Positions 15,930 to 22,495 of a DNA stretch of 22,495 nt are shown here, piece after piece (position 1 is the stretch's first letter; every line of letters starts with the position of its first letter). The DNA is from UBA8437 sp963694825. Lineage in GTDB: Bacteria; Planctomycetota; Planctomycetia; Planctomycetales; Planctomycetaceae. The notes beneath the pieces are model-generated. The model worked only from the letters and a program-made list of their open reading frames with translations. It made no database searches and had not been told where the DNA came from. The position numbers were made by a program, and so were the translations under genes. Location of the stretch: the NCBI GenBank assembly GCA_963694825.1, contig CAVOEV010000051.1:1-22495 (forward strand), written 5' to 3'.

Positions 15930-16685
15930 GTGAGCCACCCAGCTGCGATCGACTGGAGACCCCAGGCCCGCCGGTCCGATACGCTCGAGATCTACCTGCT
16001 CGGTCGCGTCGATTTCGACTCGGCCGTAGAACTCCAACAACTGTGGGCAGAAGAACTCGCCACGCGGACCGATCGACTCGGTGCACTCTTCCTCTGCGAA
16101 CATCCTCCGGTGGTCGTGATCGGCCGCGAAGGCAACCGGTCGCAGCTGCAGGTCGACGATCGAGAACTCCGGGCAAGACTCATTGAACTCCACTGGACCA
16201 ACCGCGGCGGTGGCGCCCTGGTCCACGCTCCCGGCCAATTGGCCGCCTACCCCGTCGTCCCACTCAATCGCATCGGACTCGGACTCGGTGACTACACCGC
16301 AGCACTCCAACAGGCCATGATCGACGTGTGTGCCGAACTCCGAGTCAACGCAACACCCCACCCGCACCGGCCCGGTGTCGTCTGCCGAACCGGACAACTG
16401 GGCTGGATCGCCTCGGGAGTCCGCAACTGGACCACTCAACACGGACTCTTCCTCAACGTCGCTCCCGCCATGCACCTCATGAGACTGGTGACCAGTACCG
16501 AAACCGGTACCGGCATCGGACCCACGTCACTGGCCGCTCAAACGTCGCGACCCGTCTCCATGCACACCACCCGCGAACACCTTGTTCGACACCTCGCCGC
16601 CCAATTGGGCTATGACAACTGGCACATTTACACCGGGCACCCGCTGCTCGGACGAACCAGGAAAATGGTCCATGTCCCCGCCTGA
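15930..16685 (+). CDS. lipB: LipB-like octanoyltransferase homologue lacking catalytic Lys and Cys
   Basis: A 251-residue protein with the LipB fold and order: LCEHPPVVVIGREGNRSQL (55-73), NRGGGALVHAPGQLAAYPVV (91-110, family RGGxxTyHGPGQLxxYP), GQLGWIASGVRNWTTQHG (155-172), LFLNV, and PTSLAAQ (198-204). LipB moves octanoyl from ACP to lipoyl-domain lysines using a Lys-Cys pair. Here the Lys of the GRKIAxIG motif is Gln156, and the PCGI Cys before TSL is absent (TETGTGIGPTSL). The only nearby Cys, Cys152, is in a different place. So classical chemistry looks impossible unless residues are replaced in a lineage-specific way. It starts at GTG 15930 and its end overlaps lipA by 14 nt, which fixes it in a lipoylation operon. 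Confidence 0.87.
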   Translation: MSHPAAIDWRPQARRSDTLEIYLLGRVDFDSAVELQQLWAEELATRTDRLGALFLCEHPPVVVIGREGNRSQLQVDDRELRARLIELHWTNRGGGALVHAPGQLAAYPVVPLNRIGLGLGDYTAALQQAMIDVCAELRVNATPHPHRPGVVCRTGQLGWIASGVRNWTTQHGLFLNVAPAMHLMRLVTSTETGTGIGPTSLAAQTSRPVSMHTTREHLVRHLAAQLGYDNWHIYTGHPLLGRTRKMVHVPA

Positions 16686-17604
16686 CCTGTCCACACCCGA
16701 CCTGTTGCCGGTCGTCGAGCGGCCCAAACGTCGGCTTCCGAAATGGCTGAAACGACCGATGCCCGAACCGGGCATGCTGCGGACCGAGGGGATCCTGACC
16801 GACCTCCGGCTGCAAACGGTCTGCGAAAGTGCCCGCTGCCCGAATCGGACCGAGTGCTGGAGCCAGCAGACGGCGACCTTCATGATCCTCGGCAACGTCT
16901 GCACCCGGCCCTGTGGCTTCTGCAGCGTCCCCAAGGGGAAAACCGAAACGATCGAACTCGACGAACCCCAACGAGTGGCCGAAGCCGCCCAACGACTCGG
17001 ACTCGCACACGTCGTCATCACCTCCGTCACCCGAGACGACCTGGACGACGGGGGAGCCGATCACTTCTACCACTGCGTGCTGGCCGTTCGTGAACTCACC
17101 GGAGCCGCCGTCGAAGTGCTCACACCCGACTTCATGGGCAACACCCAGGCCATCGACCGAGTGCTCGAGGCCAGCCCCGATGTCTTCAACCACAACACCG
17201 AAACCGTTCCCAGGCTCTATCACCGCGTCCGAAGAAATGCCGAATACCAGAGAACACTCGATCTGCTCAAACGAGTCCGCGACCAACGGCCCGAAATCCC
17301 GACAAAAAGTGGCCTGATGCTGGGACTCGGAGAAACCACAGAAGAAGTCCTCGAAGTCTGTGCCGATCTCCGAGACACCGGGTGCCGCATGATCACCATC
17401 GGACAGTACCTCCAACCCTCGATCGAACACCTGCCGGTCGAACGATACGTGCCGCCCGAAGAATTCGATGAACTCGGACAACTCGTGCGACGACTCGGCT
17501 TCGACATGGTCGCCAGCGGACCGTTCGTTCGCTCCAGCTACCACGCCGGACACATGATGGACGAACTGAAGGCCAATCAGACAGCCAGTGAGACAACCGG
17601 ATGA
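16672..17604 (+). CDS. lipA: Lipoyl synthase LipA
   Basis: A 310-residue radical-SAM enzyme that inserts two sulfurs into protein-bound octanoyl groups to give lipoyl cofactors. All markers are intact: the auxiliary-cluster cysteines in CESARCPNRTEC (Cys51, 56, 62), the radical-SAM CTRPCGFC (Cys77, 81, 84), VVITSVTRDDLDDGGADHF, VEVLTPDF, FNHNTETVPRLY, LMLGLGETTEEV, IGQYLQPS and the C-terminal RSSYHA, whose Ser ligates the auxiliary cluster. ATG 16672 is chosen because AGGAAAA lies 7 nt before it and the family similarity starts soon after; the frame is open to 16582. It overlaps lipB by 14 nt and the next gene by 4 nt (ATGA). Confidence 0.97.
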   Translation: MSPPDLSTPDLLPVVERPKRRLPKWLKRPMPEPGMLRTEGILTDLRLQTVCESARCPNRTECWSQQTATFMILGNVCTRPCGFCSVPKGKTETIELDEPQRVAEAAQRLGLAHVVITSVTRDDLDDGGADHFYHCVLAVRELTGAAVEVLTPDFMGNTQAIDRVLEASPDVFNHNTETVPRLYHRVRRNAEYQRTLDLLKRVRDQRPEIPTKSGLMLGLGETTEEVLEVCADLRDTGCRMITIGQYLQPSIEHLPVERYVPPEEFDELGQLVRRLGFDMVASGPFVRSSYHAGHMMDELKANQTASETTG

Positions 17605-17849
17605 GTTCACCGATCCGGATGCCTAACATCGGTGCTGTCAGCGGCTCGCTGCGAATCAGCTGCTGGCTTGTGGAACCGGGCGAACTGGTTGACCCGGGCG
17701 ACCGGGTGGTCGAGTTGGTGACTCCGGGTTCGACATTCGACGTCTCTGCCCAACTCGCCGGACGACTCGCACGCATCGACACACCGCTCGACTCGCTCGT
17801 CCAGGTTGGCGACATCCTGGGTTGGATCGAGCCGGAGTCCTTCTCGTGA
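17601..17849 (+). CDS. Lipoyl/biotinyl-domain-like small protein without the acceptor lysine
   Basis: An 82-residue protein consisting of a single hammerhead beta domain like lipoyl carriers: RMPNIGAVSGSLRISCWLVE (6-25), PGDRVVELVTPGSTFDV (32-48), AGRLARIDTPLDSLVQVGDI and a final WIEPE. In true lipoyl domains the hairpin reads ETDKA with the modified Lys; here it is VTPGST, with Gly43 at the Lys position. Biotin's AMKM is also absent. It therefore cannot be lipoylated in the usual way. The ATG overlaps the lipA stop (ATGA) and the TGA overlaps the holB GTG (GTGA), so it is translationally coupled on both sides. It might be a scaffold, decoy or structural partner of the LipB-like protein; this is inference. 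Confidence 0.82.
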   Translation: MSSPIRMPNIGAVSGSLRISCWLVEPGELVDPGDRVVELVTPGSTFDVSAQLAGRLARIDTPLDSLVQVGDILGWIEPESFS

Positions 17850-18928
17850 GCAATTCGTTAGTTTCGAGTTGGTCTCGGCTGCGAGGCCACCGGTCTCAGG
17901 TCGAGCATTTCGAACAGATTCTCGCCGCCGGACGACTCGGACACGCCTACCTGCTGGTCGGCCCCGAAGGAATTGGCAAGCTGCGGTTTGCTCGTTGCCT
18001 GGCAGCCTGCCTGCTTTGCCCGGAAACCGACCCTGCGGTGCTCGAGTCGTGTGGCCAGTGCCATTCGTGTAAACAGATCGCAGCCGGATCGCACCCCGAT
18101 CTGCTCGAGGTGGGTTTGCCCGAAGGGAAGAACGTGGTGCCGATCAGCGTGTTGGTCGGAGACCGTGAATCGCGTGGGCGGGCCGGGTTGTGTTACGACC
18201 TGTCTCTGTCACCCATGGAAAGCACTCGACGAATCGCCATCCTCGACGACGCCGATCACCTGGAACGAGATGGCTACAGCGCGTTGCTCAAGACTCTCGA
18301 AGAACCACCGTCTCGCTCGATCATGATCCTCGTCGCCGGATCCGAAGCCGAGATCCGGGATACGATTCGTTCGAGATGTCAGTTGGTGAGATTTCAGCCG
18401 CTGACGACATCCGATGTGGCCGAGTTGTTGGTCGAGACGCAGGTGACCGACGACCAGGACGACGCTCGCGTGGCGGCAGAACTGGCCGACGGCAGCATGC
18501 TGACCGCCACGTTGATGGTGAATCCGGAAATGAGATCGTTGCGCGAAACTCTGTTTCGGCACCTGGCACGGATGCCGTTGGATCCGTTGGCGATGACCGA
18601 AGACGTGGTGGCTGGCTGGGAAACTCTCAGCAGCGATTCGCACTCGAAACGAATCAACGCCACGTGGGTGGCGCGGTTTGCGATCGAGTTTTATCGGTCG
18701 GTGCTTCGGGTCCTGGCCGAAGCCGACGATCGGTCGGCGATCCCTGAAGTCGAGCTGTTGTGCAAGACGTTGGCGGTTGGCGACTCGGAAACGATCGACC
18801 GAATCGCCTCGATGCTCGACCGCTGCCTCGACGCCGAACGCGACCCGATGGCCAACGTGATGCTGCCGTTGGCGTTGGAAGCCTTTATCGACGACCTGGC
18901 CCGCAGGTCGCGAATTGGGACGAACTGA
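17846..18928 (+). CDS. holB: DNA polymerase III delta-prime subunit
   Basis: A 360-residue clamp-loader subunit that helps load the sliding clamp during replication. AAA+ features: HFEQILAAGRLGHAYLLVGP, a Walker A-like GPEGIGKLRF (39-48), the four zinc cysteines Cys58, 69, 72 and 75, RIAILDDADHLERDGYSALL (Walker B region), LKTLEEPPSRSIMILVA (sensor 1 region) and the RSRCQLVRF block. The C-terminal third is helical, as in the collar domain. I choose GTG 17846, which overlaps the upstream stop as GTGA, rather than TTG 17822. The unusual point is an essential replication gene coupled to a lipoate gene run; its other neighbour, ricT, is a common partner of holB in Firmicutes (holB-yaaT). Confidence 0.93.
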   Translation: MSNSLVSSWSRLRGHRSQVEHFEQILAAGRLGHAYLLVGPEGIGKLRFARCLAACLLCPETDPAVLESCGQCHSCKQIAAGSHPDLLEVGLPEGKNVVPISVLVGDRESRGRAGLCYDLSLSPMESTRRIAILDDADHLERDGYSALLKTLEEPPSRSIMILVAGSEAEIRDTIRSRCQLVRFQPLTTSDVAELLVETQVTDDQDDARVAAELADGSMLTATLMVNPEMRSLRETLFRHLARMPLDPLAMTEDVVAGWETLSSDSHSKRINATWVARFAIEFYRSVLRVLAEADDRSAIPEVELLCKTLAVGDSETIDRIASMLDRCLDAERDPMANVMLPLALEAFIDDLARRSRIGTN

Positions 18929-18945
18929 TCCGAGATTGGTATACT
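18915..18945 (+). promoter_or_regulatory. Candidate extended -10 promoter of ricT
   Basis: TATACT at 18940-18945 is preceded by TGG, giving the extended -10 TGnTATACT, and TTGGGA lies 19 bp upstream at 18915-18920, inside the end of holB. A transcript would start near 18952, with a leader of about 27 nt. This would let ricT be expressed apart from the lip-holB operon. Confidence 0.45.
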
Positions 18946-18978
18946 CCAGACAACCGATACACCGATGGATCGCCAGTT

Positions 18979-19857
18979 ATGAGTAACCGCTACATCGTCC
19001 GATTCGGCTCGAATCGTAATGTCGCCGAATTCACCGTGCACGACGGTCGAGATCATCAACGGTCGACCCAGGTCGTCATCAAGAGTGACCGGGGGATGGA
19101 ATGGGGCGAGGTGTTGGGCGAGTCGTCGGACCGGGCTCGCAAGAGCATGGGACACCACGAATCGCGAGGCCGGATCCTGAGAAAGGCATCCGACGACGAC
19201 TTCCGCCACCTCGACGATGTCCGGCGACGCGAACGAGTCGAGTTCGACGGGTGCTGCGAACTGATTAAAGAACGCAAGCTGCAAATGCAGCTCGTCGATG
19301 TCGAACACCTCTTCGGAGGCGAACGGATTGTCTTTTATTACCTCGCTGAACAGCGGGTCGACTTCCGGGAACTGGTCAAGGCGTTGGCACAGCAATACAA
19401 GACGCGGATCGAGATGCGCCAGATCGGAGTTCGTGACGAGGCGAAACTGCTGGCCGACTACGGCGATTGCGGAAAACCGGTCTGCTGCAGCACCCACCTG
19501 AAATCGATGCCACCGGTGTCGATGAAGATGGCCAAGATGCAAAAGGCCTCGCTCGACCCCAACAAGATCACCGGTCGCTGCGGAAGGCTGAAGTGTTGTT
19601 TGAGGTACGAGTTCGACACGTACGAGGAGTATCGTCGCGAGTTGCCTCGTGTCGGAGCCATGGTGATCACTCGCAGTGGACAGGGCAAAGTCATCGCCCA
19701 AGAGATCCTTGCCAAGAAGGTCGTCGTCGTCTTTGACGATCGAAGACGAGCCATCGTCGACCTCTCGGACATCGTCACCGTACTCTCGGGCGGAGACAGT
19801 GGAGGCCAGGTGGCAGAGGCTCAGACACCAAGCGGTGCATCCCCCGAATCAAACTGA
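18979..19857 (+). CDS. ricT: PSP1-domain protein RicT (YaaT)
   Basis: A 292-residue PSP1 family protein. In Bacillus subtilis RicT forms an iron-sulfur complex with RicA and RicF that acts on RNase Y-dependent mRNA processing. The core from about 85 to 215 holds ELIKERKLQMQLVDVEHLFG, VFYYLAEQRVDFRELVKAL, IEMRQIGVRDEAKLLADYG, then the cysteine set DCGKPVCC (164, 169, 170) and GRCGRLKCCLRYE (201, 206, 207) that binds the cluster. The N-terminal part has YIVRFGSNRNVAEFTV. The last ~25 residues are Ser/Gly-rich and look disordered. ATG 18979 is preferred over any earlier start in the open frame because family similarity begins there and a promoter lies just upstream. No ricA or ricF is visible. 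Confidence 0.92.
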   Translation: MSNRYIVRFGSNRNVAEFTVHDGRDHQRSTQVVIKSDRGMEWGEVLGESSDRARKSMGHHESRGRILRKASDDDFRHLDDVRRRERVEFDGCCELIKERKLQMQLVDVEHLFGGERIVFYYLAEQRVDFRELVKALAQQYKTRIEMRQIGVRDEAKLLADYGDCGKPVCCSTHLKSMPPVSMKMAKMQKASLDPNKITGRCGRLKCCLRYEFDTYEEYRRELPRVGAMVITRSGQGKVIAQEILAKKVVVVFDDRRRAIVDLSDIVTVLSGGDSGGQVAEAQTPSGASPESN

Positions 19858-19890
19858 TACTACAGACCGGTCCTCGTCACGTGTACAATT

Positions 19891-19933
19891 CAGGGACTGG
19901 CTCTCCGTCCCCAATACAAAACCCATCTGTCCC
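19891..19933 (+). repeat. Intergenic repeat (copy 2, degenerate)
   Basis: The left 20 bases are identical to copy 1, and the outer stem is completed by GTCCC at 19929-19933, while the inner GC-rich stem of copy 3 is lost. It lies 33 nt after the ricT stop and 22 nt before the next gene. Confidence 0.7.
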
Positions 19934-19954
19934 CGACCCGTCCACAGGCAACCG

Positions 19955-20389
19955 ATGAACCAACCGCTTCGCGACACATCGCTGCGTCCGTTGTTTCATC
20001 CGGACGCGTACGAGTTCCTGAAGTTTGCATTGCGCTTCACGGTGCACCAGACGCCTCGGGTGACCGACAGTGGTTCGGTGCAGCAGGCTCCAGCCGAACC
20101 GGGGCTGCCGGACGAATCGCAACATGTCAGTGGCCAGGAATTGCTCGAGGGGATCCGTTGCTATGCATTGGATCAGTTTGGGCTGATGACGATGCGGGTG
20201 TTCGATCATTGGGGGATCACGAACACCGAGGATTGGGGCCGGATGGTGTTTGAGTTGATTGACCGTGGCGAGATGCACAAGACCGACAACGACCAGTTGA
20301 GCGATTTTGCCGAGGTGTATTCCTTCGAGCGGGCATTTGATCTCGACTACGAAATCGACACCTCCCCAGCATTCTCTCACACCACCTGA
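19955..20389 (+). CDS. TIGR04138-type conserved hypothetical (Minf_1886 family)
   Basis: A 144-residue cytoplasmic protein of a family known almost only from Planctomycetes and Verrucomicrobia, function unknown. Typical blocks are DAYEFLKFALRFTVHQTPR, HVSGQELLEGIRCYALDQFG, MRVFDHWGITNTEDWGRMVF, ELIDRGEMHKTDNDQLSDFA and VYSFERAFD. The conserved WGI...DWG and F..VY.F pattern is kept. A short Gln/Pro-rich insertion (about 41-57) is variable. ATG 19955 is chosen because the family begins there; the frame is open far upstream in the shadow of ricT. No clear Shine-Dalgarno. It is bracketed by two copies of the intergenic repeat and may be a single-gene transcript. Confidence 0.85.
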   Translation: MNQPLRDTSLRPLFHPDAYEFLKFALRFTVHQTPRVTDSGSVQQAPAEPGLPDESQHVSGQELLEGIRCYALDQFGLMTMRVFDHWGITNTEDWGRMVFELIDRGEMHKTDNDQLSDFAEVYSFERAFDLDYEIDTSPAFSHTT

Positions 20390-20430
20390 CAGGGACTGGC
20401 TCCCCCGCCCTTGGCGGGGTACCTGTCCCA
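20390..20430 (+). repeat. Intergenic repeat, full palindromic copy (copy 3)
   Basis: A two-level stem: outer GGGAC / GTCCC, a symmetric internal loop TGGCT / TACCT, and inner CCCCGCC / GGCGGGG around a short loop. It begins directly after the TGA of the upstream gene. The structure could act as an mRNA 3' end or stability element; no T-run follows, so it is not a classical terminator. Confidence 0.8.
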
Positions 20431-20451
20431 CCACCACCAGGCGCCTCCCCA

Positions 20452-20961
20452 ATGCCGGCGGCAAAGTCCAGACGCACGCCGTTGCTGATCTTGGCAGCAG
20501 CAATCACGTGGTGGATCACCTTGGGATTAATGGCCGCACTGACATCGAATCCGTCGGTGCTAAACATCACCCAGATTCTCAAGTCTCGATTGATCATCGA
20601 AGCCCGCGAGGCATCTGGTGGCGACACGGTCGAGGTGATTCAAGTCTACGCAGCCGACCGTCTCGAGCCGCCGTCGGCGACACTTAAGATCACGAACCTG
20701 TCTGACGTGCTCGACACATTACGTTCCAACGCCAGTTGCCTGATGCCATTGTCACCCGACGGTGAGGGACGTTGGCGTGTTTCTGGCTGGCGATTCGTGG
20801 ACAAGGGTCAGAAGAATTCCACCGCGGTGATCTACCCGGCCACCCCCACAACCCGCACCCGCCTGAAGCAAATCCTCGAGCAGGCCAAACGGCAGATCCT
20901 CGATCGACCAATCAAACTCGATCGCCATTTCGTGCAAATGTCCCGTTCGCTGACAAACTGA
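20452..20961 (+). CDS. Small membrane-anchored protein of unknown function
   Basis: A 169-residue protein I do not recognise. An N-terminal basic stretch (AAKSRRT) is followed by one hydrophobic segment, LLILAAAITWWITLGLMAAL (about 11-30), so it should be anchored in the inner membrane with most of the chain outside the cytoplasm. The rest is alpha/beta, with KSRLIIEAREASGGDTVEVI and a C-terminal amphipathic helix TRTRLKQILEQAKRQIL. No catalytic motif is evident and Cys is limited to one residue. It starts 21 bp after the repeat at 20390-20430. Codon use resembles the neighbours, so it is probably native. It might be a planctomycete-specific envelope protein. Confidence 0.75.
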   Translation: MPAAKSRRTPLLILAAAITWWITLGLMAALTSNPSVLNITQILKSRLIIEAREASGGDTVEVIQVYAADRLEPPSATLKITNLSDVLDTLRSNASCLMPLSPDGEGRWRVSGWRFVDKGQKNSTAVIYPATPTTRTRLKQILEQAKRQILDRPIKLDRHFVQMSRSLTN

Positions 20962-21294
20962 AATGCTTCGACTCGGTCATCGCTACATCCCACGCAAAAC
21001 ACGACAAGACGCCACATACAGGTTCTGTGTGAGTGTGAATCCAGGAAATAACATCTCGGACTTGAAATTACTGACCTTTGGACTAGATACACCTAAACAG
21101 AACGTCATAGAATGCTCATCTTGCCCAATCTTCGGAATTGTAATGTGCAGATTTCCCAGGTTGCAGGGGAAGTTTTAGGATTGAGGGGAGCGTTCCGTTT
21201 GATGATTTTTTGGCTACGGCGTTGCGTTAACCAGAACCCATTCGTTGCATTGGCTGCCTAACTCGCTGGCCGCGAAACAGAGGAAACATCGGAA
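20962..21294 (+). other. AT-richer intergenic region before the Ig-repeat gene
   Basis: These 333 bp carry no credible gene and are more AT-rich than the rest, as expected for a regulatory region. A weak promoter-like pair is TTGAAA (21062-21067) with GATACA (21086-21091), spacer 18; a lone -10-like TAGAAT lies at 21108-21113. Either would give a long leader. The Shine-Dalgarno for the next gene is probably AGAGGAAA at 21279-21286. Confidence 0.4.
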
Positions 21295-22495
21295 ATGTTG
21301 TTCAGACACTGGCTCAAGGCTCTCCACAGAAACTCGTTGATGACGAGGCGTCATGCCCGTCGACACCAAGCCGGGACGGGGAATCTGTCGACCCATCGTG
21401 CAGTGGGGACGGTTGCCGAACTGCTGGAAGATCGAACACTGCTTTCTGCAATTCCAACGGCGCCCGACTTGATCACGCCTCACGACACAGGGCTCTCGAA
21501 TTCCGACAATATCACCAACCAGACAACACCAGCATTTATTGGTGGGGCCACGGCTGGGGACTCGGTTGAGTTGTTTGCTGACGGAGTCTCGGTGGGTTCG
21601 ACAACAGCAAACTCGTCGGGAATCTACCTTGTCTCGTCGTCGGTTCTCGCCGATGGCACCTACGACATCACGGCCAAGGCCGATGATGGAAGTGGTCAAA
21701 GTGCTGCGTCACCCGCGTTATCGGTCACGATCGATTCGACGGCCCCGGCCATACCGAGTCTCCCCGACTTGGACCCCGCCAGTGACTCGGGCAGTTCCTC
21801 CACGGACAACATCACCAACGACACCACGCCCACGCTCAACGGAACCTCCGACGCTGGTGCCGTGATCAGTGTCACCTCGTCCGTCGATGGAGCCATCGGA
21901 ACCGCGACCGCTGACGGTGCCGGCGACTGGTCCATCACTTCCAACGTGCTCGCCGAAGGTGCTCACAACCTCACGGCCATAGCCACTGATGCCGCCGGAA
22001 ACACCAGTGCCGCCTCGGCTGCACTGGCAATCACCGTCGACACCACCGCTCCCACCGCTCCTTCTGTACCCGACCTGGACACTGCCAGCGACTCGGGCAG
22101 TTCCGACACCGACGACATCACCAACGACGCCACCCCAACACTCAACGGAACCGCCGAAGCAGGTGCCGCGGTCACGCTGACTTCCGACGTCGACGGAGCC
22201 GTCGGGTCCGCGACCGCTGACGGATCCGGCAACTGGTCCATCACCTCCAGCGTGCTCACCGAAGGTGCTCACAACCTGACCGCCGCAACGGCCGATGCGG
22301 CTGGCAACACCAGTGCCGCCTCGGCCGCACTGGCCATCACCGTCGACACCGCGAACCCGGCCGCACCCGGTGTTGCCGATCTCGACGCCGCCAGTGACAC
22401 CGGAAGTTCCTCCACCGACGACATCACCAACGACACCACGCCCACGCTCAACGGAACCGCAGAAGCCGGTGCCACAGTCACGCTGACTTCCGACA
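21295..22495 (+). CDS. Surface protein with LEPR-XLL-like N-terminus and tandem Ig-like repeats (partial)
   Basis: An ATG at 21295 opens a frame with no stop to the window edge (400 codons seen); an in-frame TAA at 21259 bounds it upstream. Residues 1-40 are basic, without a classical signal peptide. AELLEDRTLLSA (41-52) matches the LEPR-XLL-type motif that marks large exported planctomycete proteins. From residue 57 come Ig-like repeats of the Big_6/Big_13 type: a divergent 100-residue unit, then units of 102 residues with the consensus ITNDTTPTLNGTAEAGA and EGAHNLTA, ending GNTSAASAALAITVDT. Asp-rich links (DLDxASDSGSSxTD) may bind calcium. The full protein could be very long. It probably serves as an adhesin or surface stalk; the substrate is unknown. 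Confidence 0.92.
   Translation, partial: MLFRHWLKALHRNSLMTRRHARRHQAGTGNLSTHRAVGTVAELLEDRTLLSAIPTAPDLITPHDTGLSNSDNITNQTTPAFIGGATAGDSVELFADGVSVGSTTANSSGIYLVSSSVLADGTYDITAKADDGSGQSAASPALSVTIDSTAPAIPSLPDLDPASDSGSSSTDNITNDTTPTLNGTSDAGAVISVTSSVDGAIGTATADGAGDWSITSNVLAEGAHNLTAIATDAAGNTSAASAALAITVDTTAPTAPSVPDLDTASDSGSSDTDDITNDATPTLNGTAEAGAAVTLTSDVDGAVGSATADGSGNWSITSSVLTEGAHNLTAATADAAGNTSAASAALAITVDTANPAAPGVADLDAASDTGSSSTDDITNDTTPTLNGTAEAGATVTLTSD
21463..22495 (+). repeat. Tandem ~306-bp coding repeats
   Basis: Unit boundaries taken at the PDL/ADL codons fall at 21463, 21763, 22069 and 22375, giving spacings of 300, 306 and 306 bp. Units 2 to 4 share long nearly identical DNA segments (for example around CTCAACGGAACC and GGTGCTCACAACCT), while unit 1 is divergent. 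The fourth is cut by the window end. Confidence 0.9.

Noticed and set aside
21463..22495. Regular repeats considered as a CRISPR or satellite array
   Set aside because: The period is 306 bp, in frame, and encodes Ig-like domains; there are no short spacers.

Overview
The window looks like chromosomal DNA of a planctomycete (Planctomycetota), moderately high in GC. The grounds are a DUF1501 / DUF1549-DUF1553 / cytochrome-WD40 gene trio, a TIGR04138-type protein of the Planctomycetes/Verrucomicrobia, and a surface protein whose N-terminus carries the planctomycete LEPR-XLL-like signature (LEDRTLLSA). No insertion sequence, prophage gene, rRNA or CRISPR array is visible.

Layout. 1-2200 (minus): a selenocysteine tRNA (selC) with a candidate promoter and terminator, then an acetyltransferase - RmlD-like reductase - small unknown protein operon with a 4-nt GTGA overlap and a 6-nt gap. 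2326-3151: a Uma2-type nuclease relative facing csrA, which has a possible tiny upstream ORF ending inside its Shine-Dalgarno. 3586-5541 (plus): a Gfo/Idh/MocA oxidoreductase and an RNase Z-like metallo-hydrolase, a few bases apart. 5656-12554 (plus): three large exported proteins (DUF1501; Ig-like + cytochrome-c-like + DUF1549/DUF1553; cytochrome-c-like + WD40 + PPC) in one probable operon behind a candidate promoter. 12865-15884: an ABC-2 permease and an ABC-exporter-like protein whose nucleotide-binding motifs are almost all lost. 15930-18928: a tight run of lipB-like, lipA, a lipoyl-domain-like small protein and holB, joined by 4-14 nt overlaps; ricT (PSP1/YaaT) follows with its own candidate promoter. 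19955-20961: a TIGR04138-type protein and a small membrane-anchored unknown. 21295 to the right edge: the start of a surface protein built from tandem ~102-residue Ig-like repeats, still open at the window end.

The most unusual part is 14019-17849. Three consecutive-operon products keep the fold of a well-known family but lack its catalytic or acceptor residues: the ABC protein has no P-loop, Q-loop Gln or H-loop His; the LipB-like protein lacks both the catalytic Lys and Cys; the lipoyl-like domain has TPGS where the lipoylated TDKA should be. The LipA between them looks intact. Either this lineage uses a diverged lipoylation route with functional replacements elsewhere, or these are pseudoenzymes with a different job. 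A second theme is short intergenic structure: a recurring element (GGGACTGGCTC...GTCCC) found just downstream of stop codons, and GGA-loop hairpins before the ABC permease that resemble CsrA targets. All functional statements rest on motif recognition by eye; no database search was run.
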